The notes under the pieces: generated by a model | What the model was told of the DNA's origin: nothing | Databases searched by the model: none | What the model saw: the letters and a program-made list of their open reading frames with translations, nothing else | Program-made: the position numbers and the translations under genes | From: Ornithodoros turicata | Lineage: Eukaryota; Arthropoda; Arachnida; Ixodida; Argasidae | Direction: 5' to 3' | Assembly: GCF_037126465.1 (NCBI RefSeq) | Contig: NC_088201.1 | Coordinates: 191,606,031 to 191,670,030 of the forward strand | Length of the DNA stretch: 64,000 nt | In this document: one piece after another, positions 45,601-55,600 of the stretch | How positions within the stretch are numbered: position 1 is the stretch's first letter | Layout of the letters: every line of letters starts with the position of its first letter

Positions 45601-48016
45601 CGAACGCCGTGTACAGATTGAAAAGAAAATCGTAGAAACTGTTGCAGGTGATAAATGCAGGGTATATTTTTCTTCTTGAGGCTCTGTAACAAAAACATAT
45701 TAACGTAGAAATGCCATTTCACGAAGGAAATTGACAGATATTGCGTGACCACGTGACGCGTTTGAGCCAATTGTGGGTGTTGCGAGTGGCCCCCGTGTTG
45801 ACGTCATCTTGATGGTGGGCCGGGGTGGATATTCTATATAAACGTATCTTTTCTCGGTTTGACGCTAGGCGTGCTGCACTCGGATGAAGTCGAATGTTTA
45901 AAATTCGAGTTTAGAGAAACCGTGGGGTTTTAATGCGTGAATTTTCGCATGGAGAGTCCTTGTTGGGTGCTTTATCGACTACAAGTACGAAAGAGCTCCC
46001 ACAGTTTCTGGTCAGAGTCCCTTTAAGATTCGCGGAGAGCAGAAGGCCTGCACTAGCGCTGCACTTCGATATTCGTTTTGCGGCGGCACTGGTGTTGCAC
46101 CGTTGGACTGGAGCTGGCCTGTTCTGTCATGTATGCCTGTTCTGTGTATTGAAAACGGGAGGCGTACGTCTCCCGTTTTCAACAAATCGGGGGAGATAAC
46201 GATATCATTCGAGATTATTGTTGGCTAGGAGCGTGCTATGCGGTGAAGTTCATTTTTAAGAGTGCAGATGTCTGTTTTTTTTACGATTGATTTATAGGCG
46301 GATATTCTTTCGACGAAAGTATGGAACTACAAGATGACTAGTTACCTAAATTCATTACTGTACCTGATTCTTTAATTTGGCTATTTTGGGCAAAAGCGAG
46401 ATAGGAGAATCAGAAACTGTCCACGTTGAAAGCCATGCTATGTCTAACAATTCCTGAAACACGCACATGCGATAAAGTATCTAAGCTCGCATTTCGATAT
46501 GCAAATGAGCATAAAACCGAAACCGCGACGAGTGGGAACTCAGGGAGCACCGCGCTCATTCCACGTCACAGGGCCACGTGATTTAGAGCTATGGAGATGT
46601 ATGGAGTAGGTGCCCATCTGCTGGCAAGATAATCCGCCTTTCGGCCCAGATAAGCCTCCGTCGGCGTAGATAATGCGCTGCTTTGGCGCGCTTTTTCGGT
46701 TACGGCTGCTTTGCATAGCAAATATCCATATCTTATCTATATAATACTATCTTATTATATAAATATCGTATCTTAAGCATCGAAACATTTCGAAATCGCT
46801 GACAGCTGTTATAGCTTTCGACTACGATTCTCTTTAGTCCTGCCATCTGAGTTTTTCATAAAACTCGTTATTTAATAACTTGGTAACCGGATTCTAGTTA
46901 ATATACCTCTACCTGTTTGTACACAAATGACGTCATAGTGTTCGACGGCGCCACGAATTTGGTAGAGTTGAACTACGTTCAAAGCTAGTGGCGAACAAGG
47001 TCGCGCCCGAAACCCAGGGTCTTGAGGGGATTACGATGGTCTCTGAAAGGAACACGACCTTCGGTCCTGCACTCTTAGAAATGAACTTCACCACATAGCA
47101 CGCTCCTAGCCAACCATCATCCCGAATGACAACGTTCTCGCCCCTGCTTTGTTGAAAACGGGAGGAGAAGCCTATTTTGTGCCATTATGCACGGCACAAA
47201 ATAGGCTCCTCCTCCCGTTTTCAACAAATCTAGGGCGAGAACGTTGTCATTCGGGGTGATGATTGGCTAGGAGCGTGGTATGTGGTGAAGTTCATTTTTA
47301 AGAGTGTAGAAAGGCTCAAGGGAAGACAGCATTGGGTGGAAATCGAAATTGCTATAGGGACACCGGTGCCATTCCATTCCCATTCAATTCCGGTTCAAAA
47401 ATGGGGGCTCATTCCATTCCCGTCCCATCCCTAAGAAGGCCGGCCCATTCCAGGTTCTGATAAAGCTGGAATGGTTCCGGAATGATTCTAACTCCAGAGT
47501 GGCAACGCTGTGCGCCAACCGTTGCCACGAATGATGGGGTTATCGCTCATGATTCGAAGAGAGAAGGGGGCGTACGTTTTCTTCTGGCAATTCTCATATA
47601 TTCAAATCGTGACAAAAAGGCGTGCGCCCCGTCTGCCTTCCAATCACAAGCGTTAATCCAATCAGTAGTAGCATTGGTTGGAGCATAGCGTGCCGTGTGG
47701 CAAAGTTCCCTTTTTAGACTGTACGCTGTTCAAAGCCACAGTTACTCCACGGCGCTAACACGAAATACCAATGTTCTCAGTGCAGCGTGTGACTCCATAT
47801 TTCAATTTCGAACCCAGAGTGAACATCGTACCGAAATTGTAACTGATAAGCGCCTGCTTGTCTCACTGAATTTTGCAGGATACTTAGTCGCGCTCCAACC
47901 CCGGGACATCATCAACATCATCAACAAGAAAGGATTTCACGTACCATTTTCAAAGCTGAAGCATACTCATCCCTTGCACGTTCCAACATGGCGGTGTCGC
48001 GAAGATAGGCTGCTGC
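33597..48016 (-). CDS. Gene A: 3' part of a second atlastin-like gene
   Basis: Four phase-0 exons (48016-47945, 38812-38666, 33784-33722, 33653-33597) of 24, 49, 21 and 19 codons match exons 6-9 of gene B in order, length and phase. They encode the helical middle domain of an atlastin-family protein. The GTPase exons are not visible in the 16 kb to the right, so they must lie beyond position 64000 or be lost. The first intron holds a 6-kb TTAA-bounded transposon. Protein divergence from gene B is considerable (about 40% identity in the best exon), so this is an old duplication. The C-terminal end after 33597 was not found. Confidence 0.8.
33722..33784 (-). CDS. Gene A exon: 21-codon, paralogue of gene B exon 8
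   Basis: A 63-nt, phase-0 exon with acceptor CTGTTGCAG and donor GTGAGTC. It starts MIECYYTNCC and ends RALKEPE, matching MIDC... SALKEVE of gene B. It is followed by an unusually short intron of 68 bp before the next exon. Confidence 0.82.
34066..34777. mobile_element. hAT-like element with 8-bp TSD and TTTCCG repeats
   Basis: CAGGGTTGG and CCAACCCTG ends are flanked by an exact GTTTAAAG duplication (34058-34065, 34778-34785). Subterminal TTTCCGTTTC words match, in the other orientation, those of the 2582-3639 element. Confidence 0.9.
34800..37500. other. No gene recognised (gene A intron)
   Basis: Many short frames, none with a recognisable domain. The 35430-35460 stretch has GTGTTGTGTGTTGTGTTCGT words seen in foldbacks elsewhere. 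Confidence 0.4.
37507..37660 (-). mobile_element. LINE 3' tail, minus strand
   Basis: Read on the minus strand: AGCAATGGGGTAGAGTATCG, then GATGAAACTCCCCACTCTCC, then GAAAATAAAGTTGTTGTTGT. It is the most complete copy of the tail shared with 14540, 18260 and 19434. Confidence 0.78.
37907..38546. mobile_element. Inverted-repeat element with AATGACATTCG subterminal words
   Basis: ATACCCCTGTCACAC and GTGTGACATTGGTAT ends, probably with TA or TTA targets. Inside each end, GAATG(A/T)CATTC words repeat. No ORF. It ends 119 bp from gene A's 49-codon exon. Confidence 0.72.
38666..38812 (-). CDS. Gene A exon: 49-codon helix, paralogue of gene B exon 7
   Basis: A 147-nt, phase-0 exon with acceptor TCTTACAG and donor GTGAGTC. 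It begins ELLEALERKNGIGALDAAHK and ends LQEQLSN. It is the best-conserved pair with gene B (20/49 identical, no gaps). A 640-bp inverted-repeat element ends about 120 bp beyond its donor. Confidence 0.84.
40625..41433 (+). pseudogene. Decayed P2X7-type intracellular zinc/cysteine domain protein
   Basis: From 40625 the frame reads WCRCGWCVIMPKEIECLCCK, the cysteine-rich opening of the P2X7 receptor C-terminal (ballast) domain, then a stop codon, CITTHKDFQLL and another stop. After a likely intron starting at GTAAGT (40831), 41281-41433 reads CRYTAYRQFAR, a TGA at a position where homologues usually have Trp, then MVIPACAVKRVWQAFP. In many invertebrates this domain occurs in stand-alone or transposon-linked proteins without the channel part. 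Three in-frame stops show this copy is dead. Confidence 0.8.
43014..43602 (-). pseudogene. Penelope-like element remnant with GIY-YIG domain
   Basis: The minus-strand frame at 43410-43318 reads CAYQVECIESDTTYIGEIDK then RRGTRLKEP, matching the Penelope GIY-YIG endonuclease core (YQ-EC...TYIGE..R-GTRL-EH). Downstream on the same strand, 43068-43020 has the usual 3' signature CTGATGATGCC...GGCGAC then AAAACATT. A second signature in the opposite orientation lies near 43510-43555. Confidence 0.75.
43950..44400 (-). pseudogene. LINE reverse-transcriptase fragment (palm region)
   Basis: Broken minus-strand frames give CKLMEHIMYYHV, then a HGF-like segment around FLNSSMALEKG, then VRAFDTVLYARVLAKV. 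This is the order of blocks in CR1/L2-type RT up to the AFDTV motif. The stops and frame changes mark it as dead. Confidence 0.7.
46148..46264. mobile_element. Foldback MITE copy 4, right half only
   Basis: Starts inside the left arm at TTGAAAACGGGAGGCGTACG and runs to AAGAGTG. Confidence 0.85.
47070..47306. mobile_element. Foldback MITE copy 5, subfamily 2
   Basis: TG left, TA right. Arms carry GAATGACAACGTTCTCGCCC and a loop with ATTATGCACGGCACA, shared with 61702-61945 and distinct from copy 1. Confidence 0.88.
47359..47490. repeat. GGAATGG/CCATTCC-rich repeat
   Basis: CATTCCATTCCC words following ACACCGGTGCC; related to 27105-27400. Confidence 0.45.
47500..47724. mobile_element. Strongly diverged foldback-MITE relative
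   Basis: GTGCGCCAACCGTTGCCACG... GGCGTGCGCCCC... TTGGTTGGAGCATAGCGTGC preserves the order of the MITE blocks with many changes. A similar half copy is near 62155-62290. Confidence 0.5.
47945..48016 (-). CDS. Gene A exon: 24-codon helix, paralogue of gene B exon 6
   Basis: A 72-nt, phase-0 exon with acceptor TATCCCCAG and donor GTACGTG. It reads AAAYLRDTAMLERARDEYA and ends SALKM, aligning with gene B exon 6 around the YASAL core. The size is identical to gene B exon 6. Confidence 0.78.
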
Positions 48017-48538
48017 CTGGGGATATAAAGGAAAGAAATGGAAGCGTTGATGAAGCATGATCAAATAAGTATTGAAGTAATTTATTTCGGTGAAGAAGAG
48101 GTGTTTCATCGCATTATGTGACACCCTAGGCCAGTGTTTCTCATCCGGGATTCAGCGAGTTGTTACACAAACAGCATTCTGCTCAGCACAGTCGTAGCGA
48201 GGCAAGTTTGCGCCCAGGGCAGGGTAAGTGTGGAGCGCCCTCCCTCCCCTCTCTTCCACTGCCGTCTGAGGCCCTGTACACGAAGGTATGAAAACGCCCA
48301 TTTGCACTACCGATACCGTACATTGAAATTTTCTGCGTTCCCGCTTTATTCTGTCCAGACAACCTGTCAGGGCCCGCCGTTCGGCGCCCGGGGCGGCTGC
48401 CCCTCTCGCCCCTCCCCACTACCCCCGTCGCTACGGCTCTGCTGTTCAGCGTGGTTCAGTACTCGCGAGTGTAACGTAACCGGGTACCAAGGCTCGCTCT
48501 CAAACAGTCGAGCTCTTTCCTGCATGCAGGGACTTATA

Positions 48539-48786
48539 CACTCTTAAAAATGAACTTCACCGCATAGCACGCTGCTAGCCAACCATCATCTCGAATGATA
48601 TCGTTATCTGCCCTGTTTTGTTGAAAACGGGGGGCGTACGCCTTTTTTGTGACAATTATGAACAGCACAAGCGTCACAAAAAGGCGTACGCCCCCCGTTT
48701 TCAACAAATCAAGGCAGATAACGATATCATTCGAGATGATGGTTGGCTAGGAGCGTGCTATGCGGTGAAGTTCATTTTTAAGAGTG
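48539..48786. mobile_element. Foldback MITE copy 6
   Basis: TA on both sides; arms nearly perfect. A good reference copy for subfamily 1. Confidence 0.92.
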
Positions 48787-49182
48787 TAGGATTCACGTGC
48801 TGGCAACCCACAACGCGTTATCTGGAGGGAGGTATTGTGAAGCATTTGAATGAATTCGGCGAACCTCTAGAGACATCTTGCGACGAAGGAACGTACAATT
48901 AAATAAATTATAATAGCGTAATTAAATAATCAGCTAAACCGAACAGAAATGTGCTCCTTGTACAACATCTTCGTAGCTCGCCTCACCCAACTTTACACAG
49001 TTGCCCACGTGTGAGTAGGTGTAGTGAGTTCGTGATAGCACTGGTCCCTTAAATAAAATTAGTCGAGAACCACTGCTCTGACTTTTTCCAGGATGCGACT
49101 TGGTGAAGAAAAAAGAAAGACCTCAACCTCACAGAAAGACCTCACCTCACCTGAAGCTCACAGTGGTGACAGAGATCTTATA

Positions 49183-49469
49183 CCCTAGTCAGACGGCAAA
49201 CCTAAGGCCGTTAGCGGAACGGCGATTACTTCACCAGTTGTCCAACCATCTTGTCGAATGACATCGTTTTCTGCCCTGATTTGTTGAAAACATGAGGCGT
49301 ACGCCTTTTTTGTGTCAATTATGAACTGCATAATTGTGACAAAAAAGGTGTACGCCTCCCATTTTCAACAAATCAAGGCAAATAACGATATCATTCGAAA
49401 TGATGGTTGGACAACAGGTGAAGTAATCGCCGTTCCGCTAACGGCCTTAGGTTTGCCGTCTGACTAGGG
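49183..49469. mobile_element. Foldback element with MITE core but different ends
   Basis: Ends CCCTAGTCAGACGGCAAACC and its exact inverse, then AAGGCCGTTAGCGGAACGGC. Inside it is the same core as the CACTCTT MITEs (CCAACCATC, TCTGCCCTGATTTGTTGAAA and mirror). The 3' outer arm matches the 5' outer arm closely over about 45 bp. Confidence 0.88.
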
Positions 49470-50027
49470 CATAAATCTTGTCAAGAATACGGCATTGCGC
49501 CGGTCGATGATAAAAGAGTGCGAAGCATTGACGTTTTTCCTTTTTGTTTTTTCCCATATTGTTATAGACCACATCCCCTGATGGTGTTGACACTGATGGC
49601 TGATGTACGTATGTTAGAACTGTAGGCGTGCTATTGTTCGCCAAGTGTATGCCCCGTGTACTTCACCAGGGGACAGTTTTAACAGGGTGCCGTGTGTTAC
49701 AAGGAGCACAAGTTCCCTCGAATAACACAAGTTGAGAATCTGGCAATCGTGTTCGGGAGGCAACGGTCACGTGATCCAGCGCGGGCGCCAGACTAGCAAC
49801 TTCCGGGTGCTAGGCCTCGTTGCCACGAAATGGCCACCTGAATTAGCCATCGGCAATCTCTCTTTCCCCGCTATTTCAATGCAGTGCGTGAGGACAAATA
49901 ATGTGTCTTCTTCCAATCTATGACATTTTCTTAACCCGCATAGCATGTCGACAGTCTGTCGTACAGCTGGAAGCGGAGTTAACGGGAACGCCACTTCGAC
50001 CAGCAGAGCGGGAAGAGAGGCACCCTA

Positions 50028-50267
50028 CCCTGTTAAAACAGAACTTCACCACATAGCTCGCTCATAGCCAACCACCGTTCCGAATGATATCATTCTCTGT
50101 ATTGATTTGTTGAATCTGGGAGGAGGAGCCTATGAGGGACACATTATCTTGTCCCAGATAGGCGCCTCCCATCTGTTTTGAACATTAGTCAAGACACAGA
50201 ATGATATTATTCGGAATTATGGTTGGCTAGGAGAGTGCTATATGGTGAAGAATCTGTTTTAACAGTG
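50028..50267. mobile_element. Foldback MITE copy 8, subfamily 3 (CCCTGTTAAAACAG ends)
   Basis: Ends CCCTGTTAAAACAGAACTTC and an inverse ending AACAGTG; core with GGAGGAGCCTA / TAGGCGCCTCC. Same family as 62814-63053. Confidence 0.85.
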
Positions 50268-50737
50268 TTGACACATAGGCTAAGGAAATAGAAAGAGAGT
50301 TTGGACTATCCCACTTGTGCTGCTGGTGTGTCCGCCTTGCCATGAGCTATTTACCCGGCATTACCGCCAGCTGTGCACTCGAAAAACGGGGGGAGGGGGG
50401 GGGGTAATGGCAGGATAGGCTCGCCGTTGTCGGCCACACAGAAGTGGGCGTCGTCACGACTATAACAAAAGAAAATGAAAGGAAAAGAACACAAAACACA
50501 AAGAAAGGACGGACGGATGGAGGATATAGGAGGGTGAAGGGTGAGGATGTGGTGAGGGTGCACGAGTTTGCGGGGAGAGCAAAGTATTAGATGGGTCGTT
50601 GAGCAAGGCTGTGGTGTCGCGCAGAGACGACAGCGCGCGAGTGTAGGAAGCACCATGGGAATCGCTATCAATAGAGGATTCTGGAATGGGATGTCTGGCT
50701 GAGCGGACACAACAAAGGCCTGCCTCGAAACCTCGAA

Positions 50738-50998
50738 AAACAGGACTTCACCGCATAGCATGCTGTGCGCCAATCATTGTGCGGTTATCATCATGACATT
50801 TGTCTGGGTTTGTGGCGATTATGTAAAAGTGTATGCTGACACATACGGCAAGCATAGGACGCCGTAATCTCATTGATACACGCGAAGGTGGTCACGTTCG
50901 CTGATTGCAGAATTTTCAGCATTGTGATAAAACAAATGAGCATGCACGCGGTCTGGTGGCAAATTTATCGGATTTGCTGTCCACCTTCGCGTGTATCA
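50738..50998. repeat. MITE fragment and adjacent inverted repeat
   Basis: 50738-50800 resembles the left end of subfamily 3. 50875-50998 has GATACACGCGAAGGTGG and its exact inverse enclosing about 90 bp. Confidence 0.6.
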
Positions 50999-51887
50999 GT
51001 AAGATAACGGCATCGCATTCGCGCGATATCGGCCAGCAAACCCGAAGAAACGTCACGCTGATAATCACAAGTGAAGGTAATGCCGAGTCAACGGCTCATG
51101 GCAAGACGGACACCCCGCAACACACATGGAACAGTCGAAACACGCTTTCCCTTTATTTATCCTAGACACCGCTAGGGTAATTTCTCTTCAAGCTCCGCCG
51201 GTCGAAGCGGCGCTCCAGTTAACTATACTTCGAGCTGTACATTGTTAGAAATGAAGTCATCCACTTACCGTCCCTTGCAAGGCACTCTCCCCCGAAGCCA
51301 TTTTCCATCCGCTCCCGAGAAAGCTTCAGAGCTGCGTTCACAAAGGATCAACTTTTGTCAAACTGTTCACACTAATGCGTGACGCAGTAAGTGCTCTTTA
51401 AGTATGCGGCACGATCACTGTCACAAAACACGGCCGGTCACATTATGTGATGGCAATAATTCAGACTTGTTTCGTTAAATGCCTGGGATCTGGAAACAAT
51501 TCTCGGATTCCGGACAAAAACACATGTCATCGTGTCACGGTGTATGGTGGCAGTGAGAGGGAAATGACACCCCTGTTCTTGCCGCGGATAGTCGAGGGGG
51601 ATATGGACAACGTAAATACATTCGAAAGCACCGAAGTGTTGGATTTCTCAACCCTGGCCCTTGCTCATGGATCCGAGGCAGACAGAGGAAACAATAAATT
51701 TGGGAACCTCGAAGATGTCGTGACAAACCGAACGAATAACTGTGACTGTGTGCTCTTACTCTGTCTGGTCCGGGGTACAAATGTAGACACTACAGGAGGG
51801 GTGTGTCGCTGGGGGCTAAGAAACAGCTCAAAGAACTGCGGAGTGGTGCGGGTGGGTACGCGTTTTTTGTACTATTATCTCTACATA

Positions 51888-51990
51888 ATGGTTACAAAAA
51901 GGCGTACGTCTCCAGTTTTCAACATCAGGGGACAGAACGGTGTCATTCGGGTTGATGGTTGGATGGGAGTGGCGAAATTCGTTGTCACAT
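51888..51990. mobile_element. Foldback MITE copy 9, right half, degenerate
   Basis: TTACAAAAAGGCGTACGTCTCC... GATGGTTGGATGGGAGTGGC follows the right-arm order. It is embedded in a 216-codon chance frame. Confidence 0.7.
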
Positions 51991-51999
51991 CATCTCGTC

Positions 52000-53780
52000 T
52001 CATCCTGGCTACAATCGTGACGCAGCCCACATTCGTGAGGTCAACAACGGCAGGCCGGTTTTCGTCACCACCACCACTATCACCGCCATCCTTTTAAATT
52101 ATCTATAATTAATTAGTTTTAATTAATGAAATTGTTAAAATTATGGGTATTTAAATACCCCTCATAAATATTTTTCAATATGAGTACTTAAATACCGTAA
52201 CTACTACCATAAATACTGTGAGGAAGATGGCATCTGGAATTACAGAAATAACGATTGATCATGACAACCAATCAGCAAGGGACAATAACATTTACTTCTT
52301 AGATAATCGTGGCGATTTTCATGTTATAAGTTTCTGGAAGTCGGCATCTTTTAGGCATCTTCTGTTCGGCCGTACAATCAGATTCGCAAAGGAGAGCAGC
52401 ATCTCCACAGGTGCCGATGAACAAATGCTTGTACTAAATTTGACGAAGCTGCTTCGTACAACAAGATAATGGGTATAGTCGCAACCGTTGTCCGCAACAG
52501 CAGTGTAAACTCTTCATCTACAGGGTGTCCCAGAAAACGTGTCATTGAATTATAATTTAAAAAAAAGTACGCCACCTAGAATCATGCGGTCAACGGCATT
52601 TGTTCTTATTAGGTTTTTGCCACCTCCTAATGTGAATGTCATGTATCGTAAGTTTAATTATGTAATTTTTTTATTACGTATTTGTAATTGGTATTTTAAA
52701 TTTGTATTTTTCTAATTATGTAATTTTTTATGTTAACGTTTAATTATGTAAATATTTGCGAACTGAACTCGGAAAATTGCCGAGCAAAGGTCACTTTTTT
52801 ACCCCATCAATATGAAGAGCGTGTCGTATTCACTCAAATTCATCATAATTGACAGTGATATTCACGAGCTATCCCATCGGAAAAAATCATTTTTCCAGTC
52901 TGTATTTAAACACGACTACATGTATTTATGTTTTAAATACTGTTTTAATTACAATGTAATACTGCCGATCCCTGCTCAGGGGTACGCTCAAGGAACCGTG
53001 CTCAGCTGATCTGTACAACGCGGGCATTGGAATGAACAGCAAGATGCTGACTCATCGGGCAACCAGGAACGAAGTTGGTCCCCTAGTTTCTTCAGGATAA
53101 GAAAAGGGGAGAGGGAGATAGAGCACCTGGGTTAGATGTTTCTCGCCAAGCTTCGGCATTCTTTAAAGAATAGTCCGACTTCATCATGAGGTGTGAAAAT
53201 ACCAAACATGCCCGTCGAAACTCCTTCACTCCGCGCTCCGGCGTCACGAAGTTAAGGCGTTCTGAATATAATGAGATATTTTCACTCATGGCTCGCCTCC
53301 TCCTCGCCCGATCTCGGTATGACGTAGTACCGAGAGCGCGACGAAGGCGCGTAGTTCCCGTCCTCAGACGATGGCTGCAAACAGGGACGCGGCGAACGGT
53401 GGGACCATAGAGATCAGTGGCTGCGACTAGCCGCAGCGAAGTGCGGAACCGAAGCGGAAATTAGCGGAAGCGTTATGACGTAAAGCCATAGAGCAACCCG
53501 TCAAAGCATCACTTCCCGCCTATTTCGTGGAGCTGCTCGGCACCGCTTGGCGCCACGGTCGGCGGGGTGTGTGGGTGGGGGTATCGTTTATTGAAAGAAG
53601 GAAAAAAGTAAGAGAGGGCGGTCTCCCTGTCCAGACGGGCGGCAAGTTGCCACAGAGAGAGAGAAAAAAAGACAAGAAGAAAAAAGAAAGGGAAACACGA
53701 AAGCGGGACACACCAACAAGACACACGACACATAGCGATGGCACGTTCAGTGCAAAGTTCGGTGGCTCTGCCATCTGGTA
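52000..53780. other. No gene recognised
   Basis: A/T-rich 52100-52900 with an ACAGGGTGTCCCAGAAAACG repeat end at 52522. Nothing coding was recognised; 53092-53289 is an open frame without a known domain. Confidence 0.4.
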
Positions 53781-53784
53781 GTCA

Positions 53785-53935
53785 CCTTCGGTTCACACCA
53801 TACAGTTCACCATAATGGTTTTCAGTTGGTCACATTTATTACAACAGGTCACATATTTGTTGGTCGCATACCAGTTGGTCACAGGTTCATTGTTTACAGT
53901 GGATCACAGGTTGTTGGTCACTCAGTTCACAGCGC
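53785..53935 (+). repeat. Imperfect tandem repeat of (A/T)GTTGGTCACA units
   Basis: CAGTTGGTCACA, ACAGGTCACATA, TTGTTGGTCGCATA, CAGTTGGTCACAGG and TTGTTGGTCACTCA follow each other at 20-35 bp spacing. Confidence 0.65.
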
Positions 53936-54059
53936 TGTCTACTTCTTCTTTGCTGTCAGAGAATACCAAGGAGGTTACTCTCCTTCATGAAATCGAAGAC
54001 TATGCTTTATGTTGCCCACCGCGTTGACATTGGTCCAATAGGGCAAATTAATGACTCCA

Positions 54060-54960
54060 GAATGAGTGACTGGGTGGCCTAGGTTCGTTCCATTAGACGT
54101 TCCCTCTGGTGTTTGTAAGTTATGCAGTGAAGCAAGATATGTTCTATATTTTCTCCGACAGATGTTGCGCAGTGCATCTTTACTTTATCCTGTGATGCAG
54201 AGGACGTTCTTAGTCTTGGCGCTTCGAATTCGCAATGTCATTAGAAGCGAAGATTCTTCCCTTGTGAAACCACTTGGGATGCTGCGGGAGTAGGGGGGGG
54301 GGGGACTGTTTGCATCGTTGTCCTGGAATTGGGGTGAGAGCGCCATGTATCTTCATTTGTATCAGTTTAGAATAGCGGGGAGTGTAGGAGGAAGCTAGTG
54401 TGTCGGCTCTTTCGCTTCCGGGGAGGCCCTTGTGCAATGGTACCCATTGCAAGGCGATTATATTGCTCCTGATCTCTAGGTCTTTTATGATTTCGAGAAT
54501 TTGAAATGCGACATGGTGGTCTTCGATCACCACCACGATCACGATCACGATCGCCATCGCCGCTCCGGTCATCACCGTAATCTTTCATCATCGTCATCAC
54601 TTACATTAGACCCCCTAGCTATGGGGTAGCGTTCCACTCCTAGAGATGAGAACCTTCCCACTTCATCGTCGCAATATAATTGTCATTGTTGTTGTTCGTA
54701 GCCTTTGAAGGGCGGCTTTTGAGTCTGATAGAATTACCACGGGGCCAGATTGTCGACTCATTTCTTTCGTTTTCATTGGTGCAGCCAGGATAGCTGTCAT
54801 TTCAGCATCTCTAGTCGACGTCGTCCCATGGATCGCTTCTGCCAATCTACTTTCTACTTTCAGAGCTCGAATGCAGAATGCTGCTGCACTGGTTCCAGCA
54901 TTTCTGTCAATTGATCCGTCCGTGAATATTTGTAGTGAAGCATGGTGGTGTTCATGCATG
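54060..54960 (-). pseudogene. LINE RNase H domain and C-terminus
   Basis: Minus-strand frames give LQIFTDGSIDRNAGTSAAAF (RNase H start), DAEMTAI, VVILSDSKAALQRL, then after a frameshift IIALQWVPLHKGLPGSERAD (the HxG--GNE-AD block) and finally GENIEHILLHC. The order and spacing are those of I/R1-type LINE RNase H plus CCHC tail. At least two frameshifts. Confidence 0.85.
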
Positions 54961-55600
54961 TAGTCTCTGGTTCACTTCCGAGAAACTATGTCAGGCGTAT
55001 TTCCTTTTCCAGTGGCGGGGGACTCGAAAATGGGAGACATTTAAAACTCGGTAGCATAGAAAGTAATAGAATGTGGGAGGTGGAATTTTGCGCAGGAAGT
55101 GCGTGGAGTAAGAGGTACAGACACTGTCAGAGACAAAGTTCTATCCGTGTGGTTTCTCAACCCCTTCAAGAGAGACATAGAGGCATATACTACACTGTAA
55201 GGACAGGGACTGCCTGCCTTCTCATCAAGTTTCCCTCCTCTGCATTTCCCTACCCCTGCCGTAACTTTGAGATCGATGAAGTCGTCCTCAGTATCATGCT
55301 CGGGGAGACAGATGGCAGACAAGCACGAAAAAGACGACACAACACCCGGCGCCAACAAAAGATTTATTTTCTGGCGGAACGAGTGCATGTATACCACTAT
55401 CCCTCTCTCCCTCTTCTTTGGAGCCAGTTCGATTATCATCCTCGCATTTCTTTTTGGGGAAATTCCGATCGTCCTGACATGAATCTTCCTATTTCTTCAT
55501 CTTTTTCTTGCGATTATTATCTGTTATTTTTATTTTTCTCATGCGTGGCACAGGCTGTCGTGCGTGTCTTCAACTTTGGAAACATTCGGTCCCCATTGTG
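54961..55600 (-). other. Probable RT-RNase H linker of the same LINE
   Basis: Directly upstream of the RNase H remnant on the same strand; open in parts but without a recognisable motif. The opposite-strand 219-codon frame is taken as chance. Confidence 0.4.

Larger units (their letters stand above)
39996..46026. mobile_element. 6-kb TTAA-bounded DNA transposon
   Basis: TTAAAGGGACTCTGACCAGA and its exact inverse bound 6031 bp. Inside are a decayed plus-strand ORF with a P2X7-type C-terminal domain (40625-41433), a Penelope-like remnant (43014-43602) and a LINE RT fragment (about 43950-44400, minus). No transposase was recognised, so the pairing of the two ends as one element is an inference. 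The exact TTAA plus 17 bp match at both ends favours it. Confidence 0.65.

Noticed and set aside
46380..46455. Minus-strand segment starting CAG-GAATTGTTAGACATAGC as another copy of the 49-codon exon
   Set aside because: Similarity stops after four residues and the length and phase do not fit.
51240..51320. Minus-strand short first exon (Met in good context, reading MASGESALQG, followed by GTAAGT)
   Set aside because: No downstream exon between here and 47945 fits a gene A start; evidence too thin.
51447..52097. 216-codon plus-strand frame, the second longest in the window
   Set aside because: Its C-terminal part is translated MITE sequence (51888-51990) and no domain is recognisable; judged a chance frame.
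53092..53289. Minus-strand frame with a KEF...SH...AWRE pattern resembling gene B exon 4
   Set aside because: The resemblance involves gene B sequence downstream of its splice donor, that is intron, so it is coincidental.
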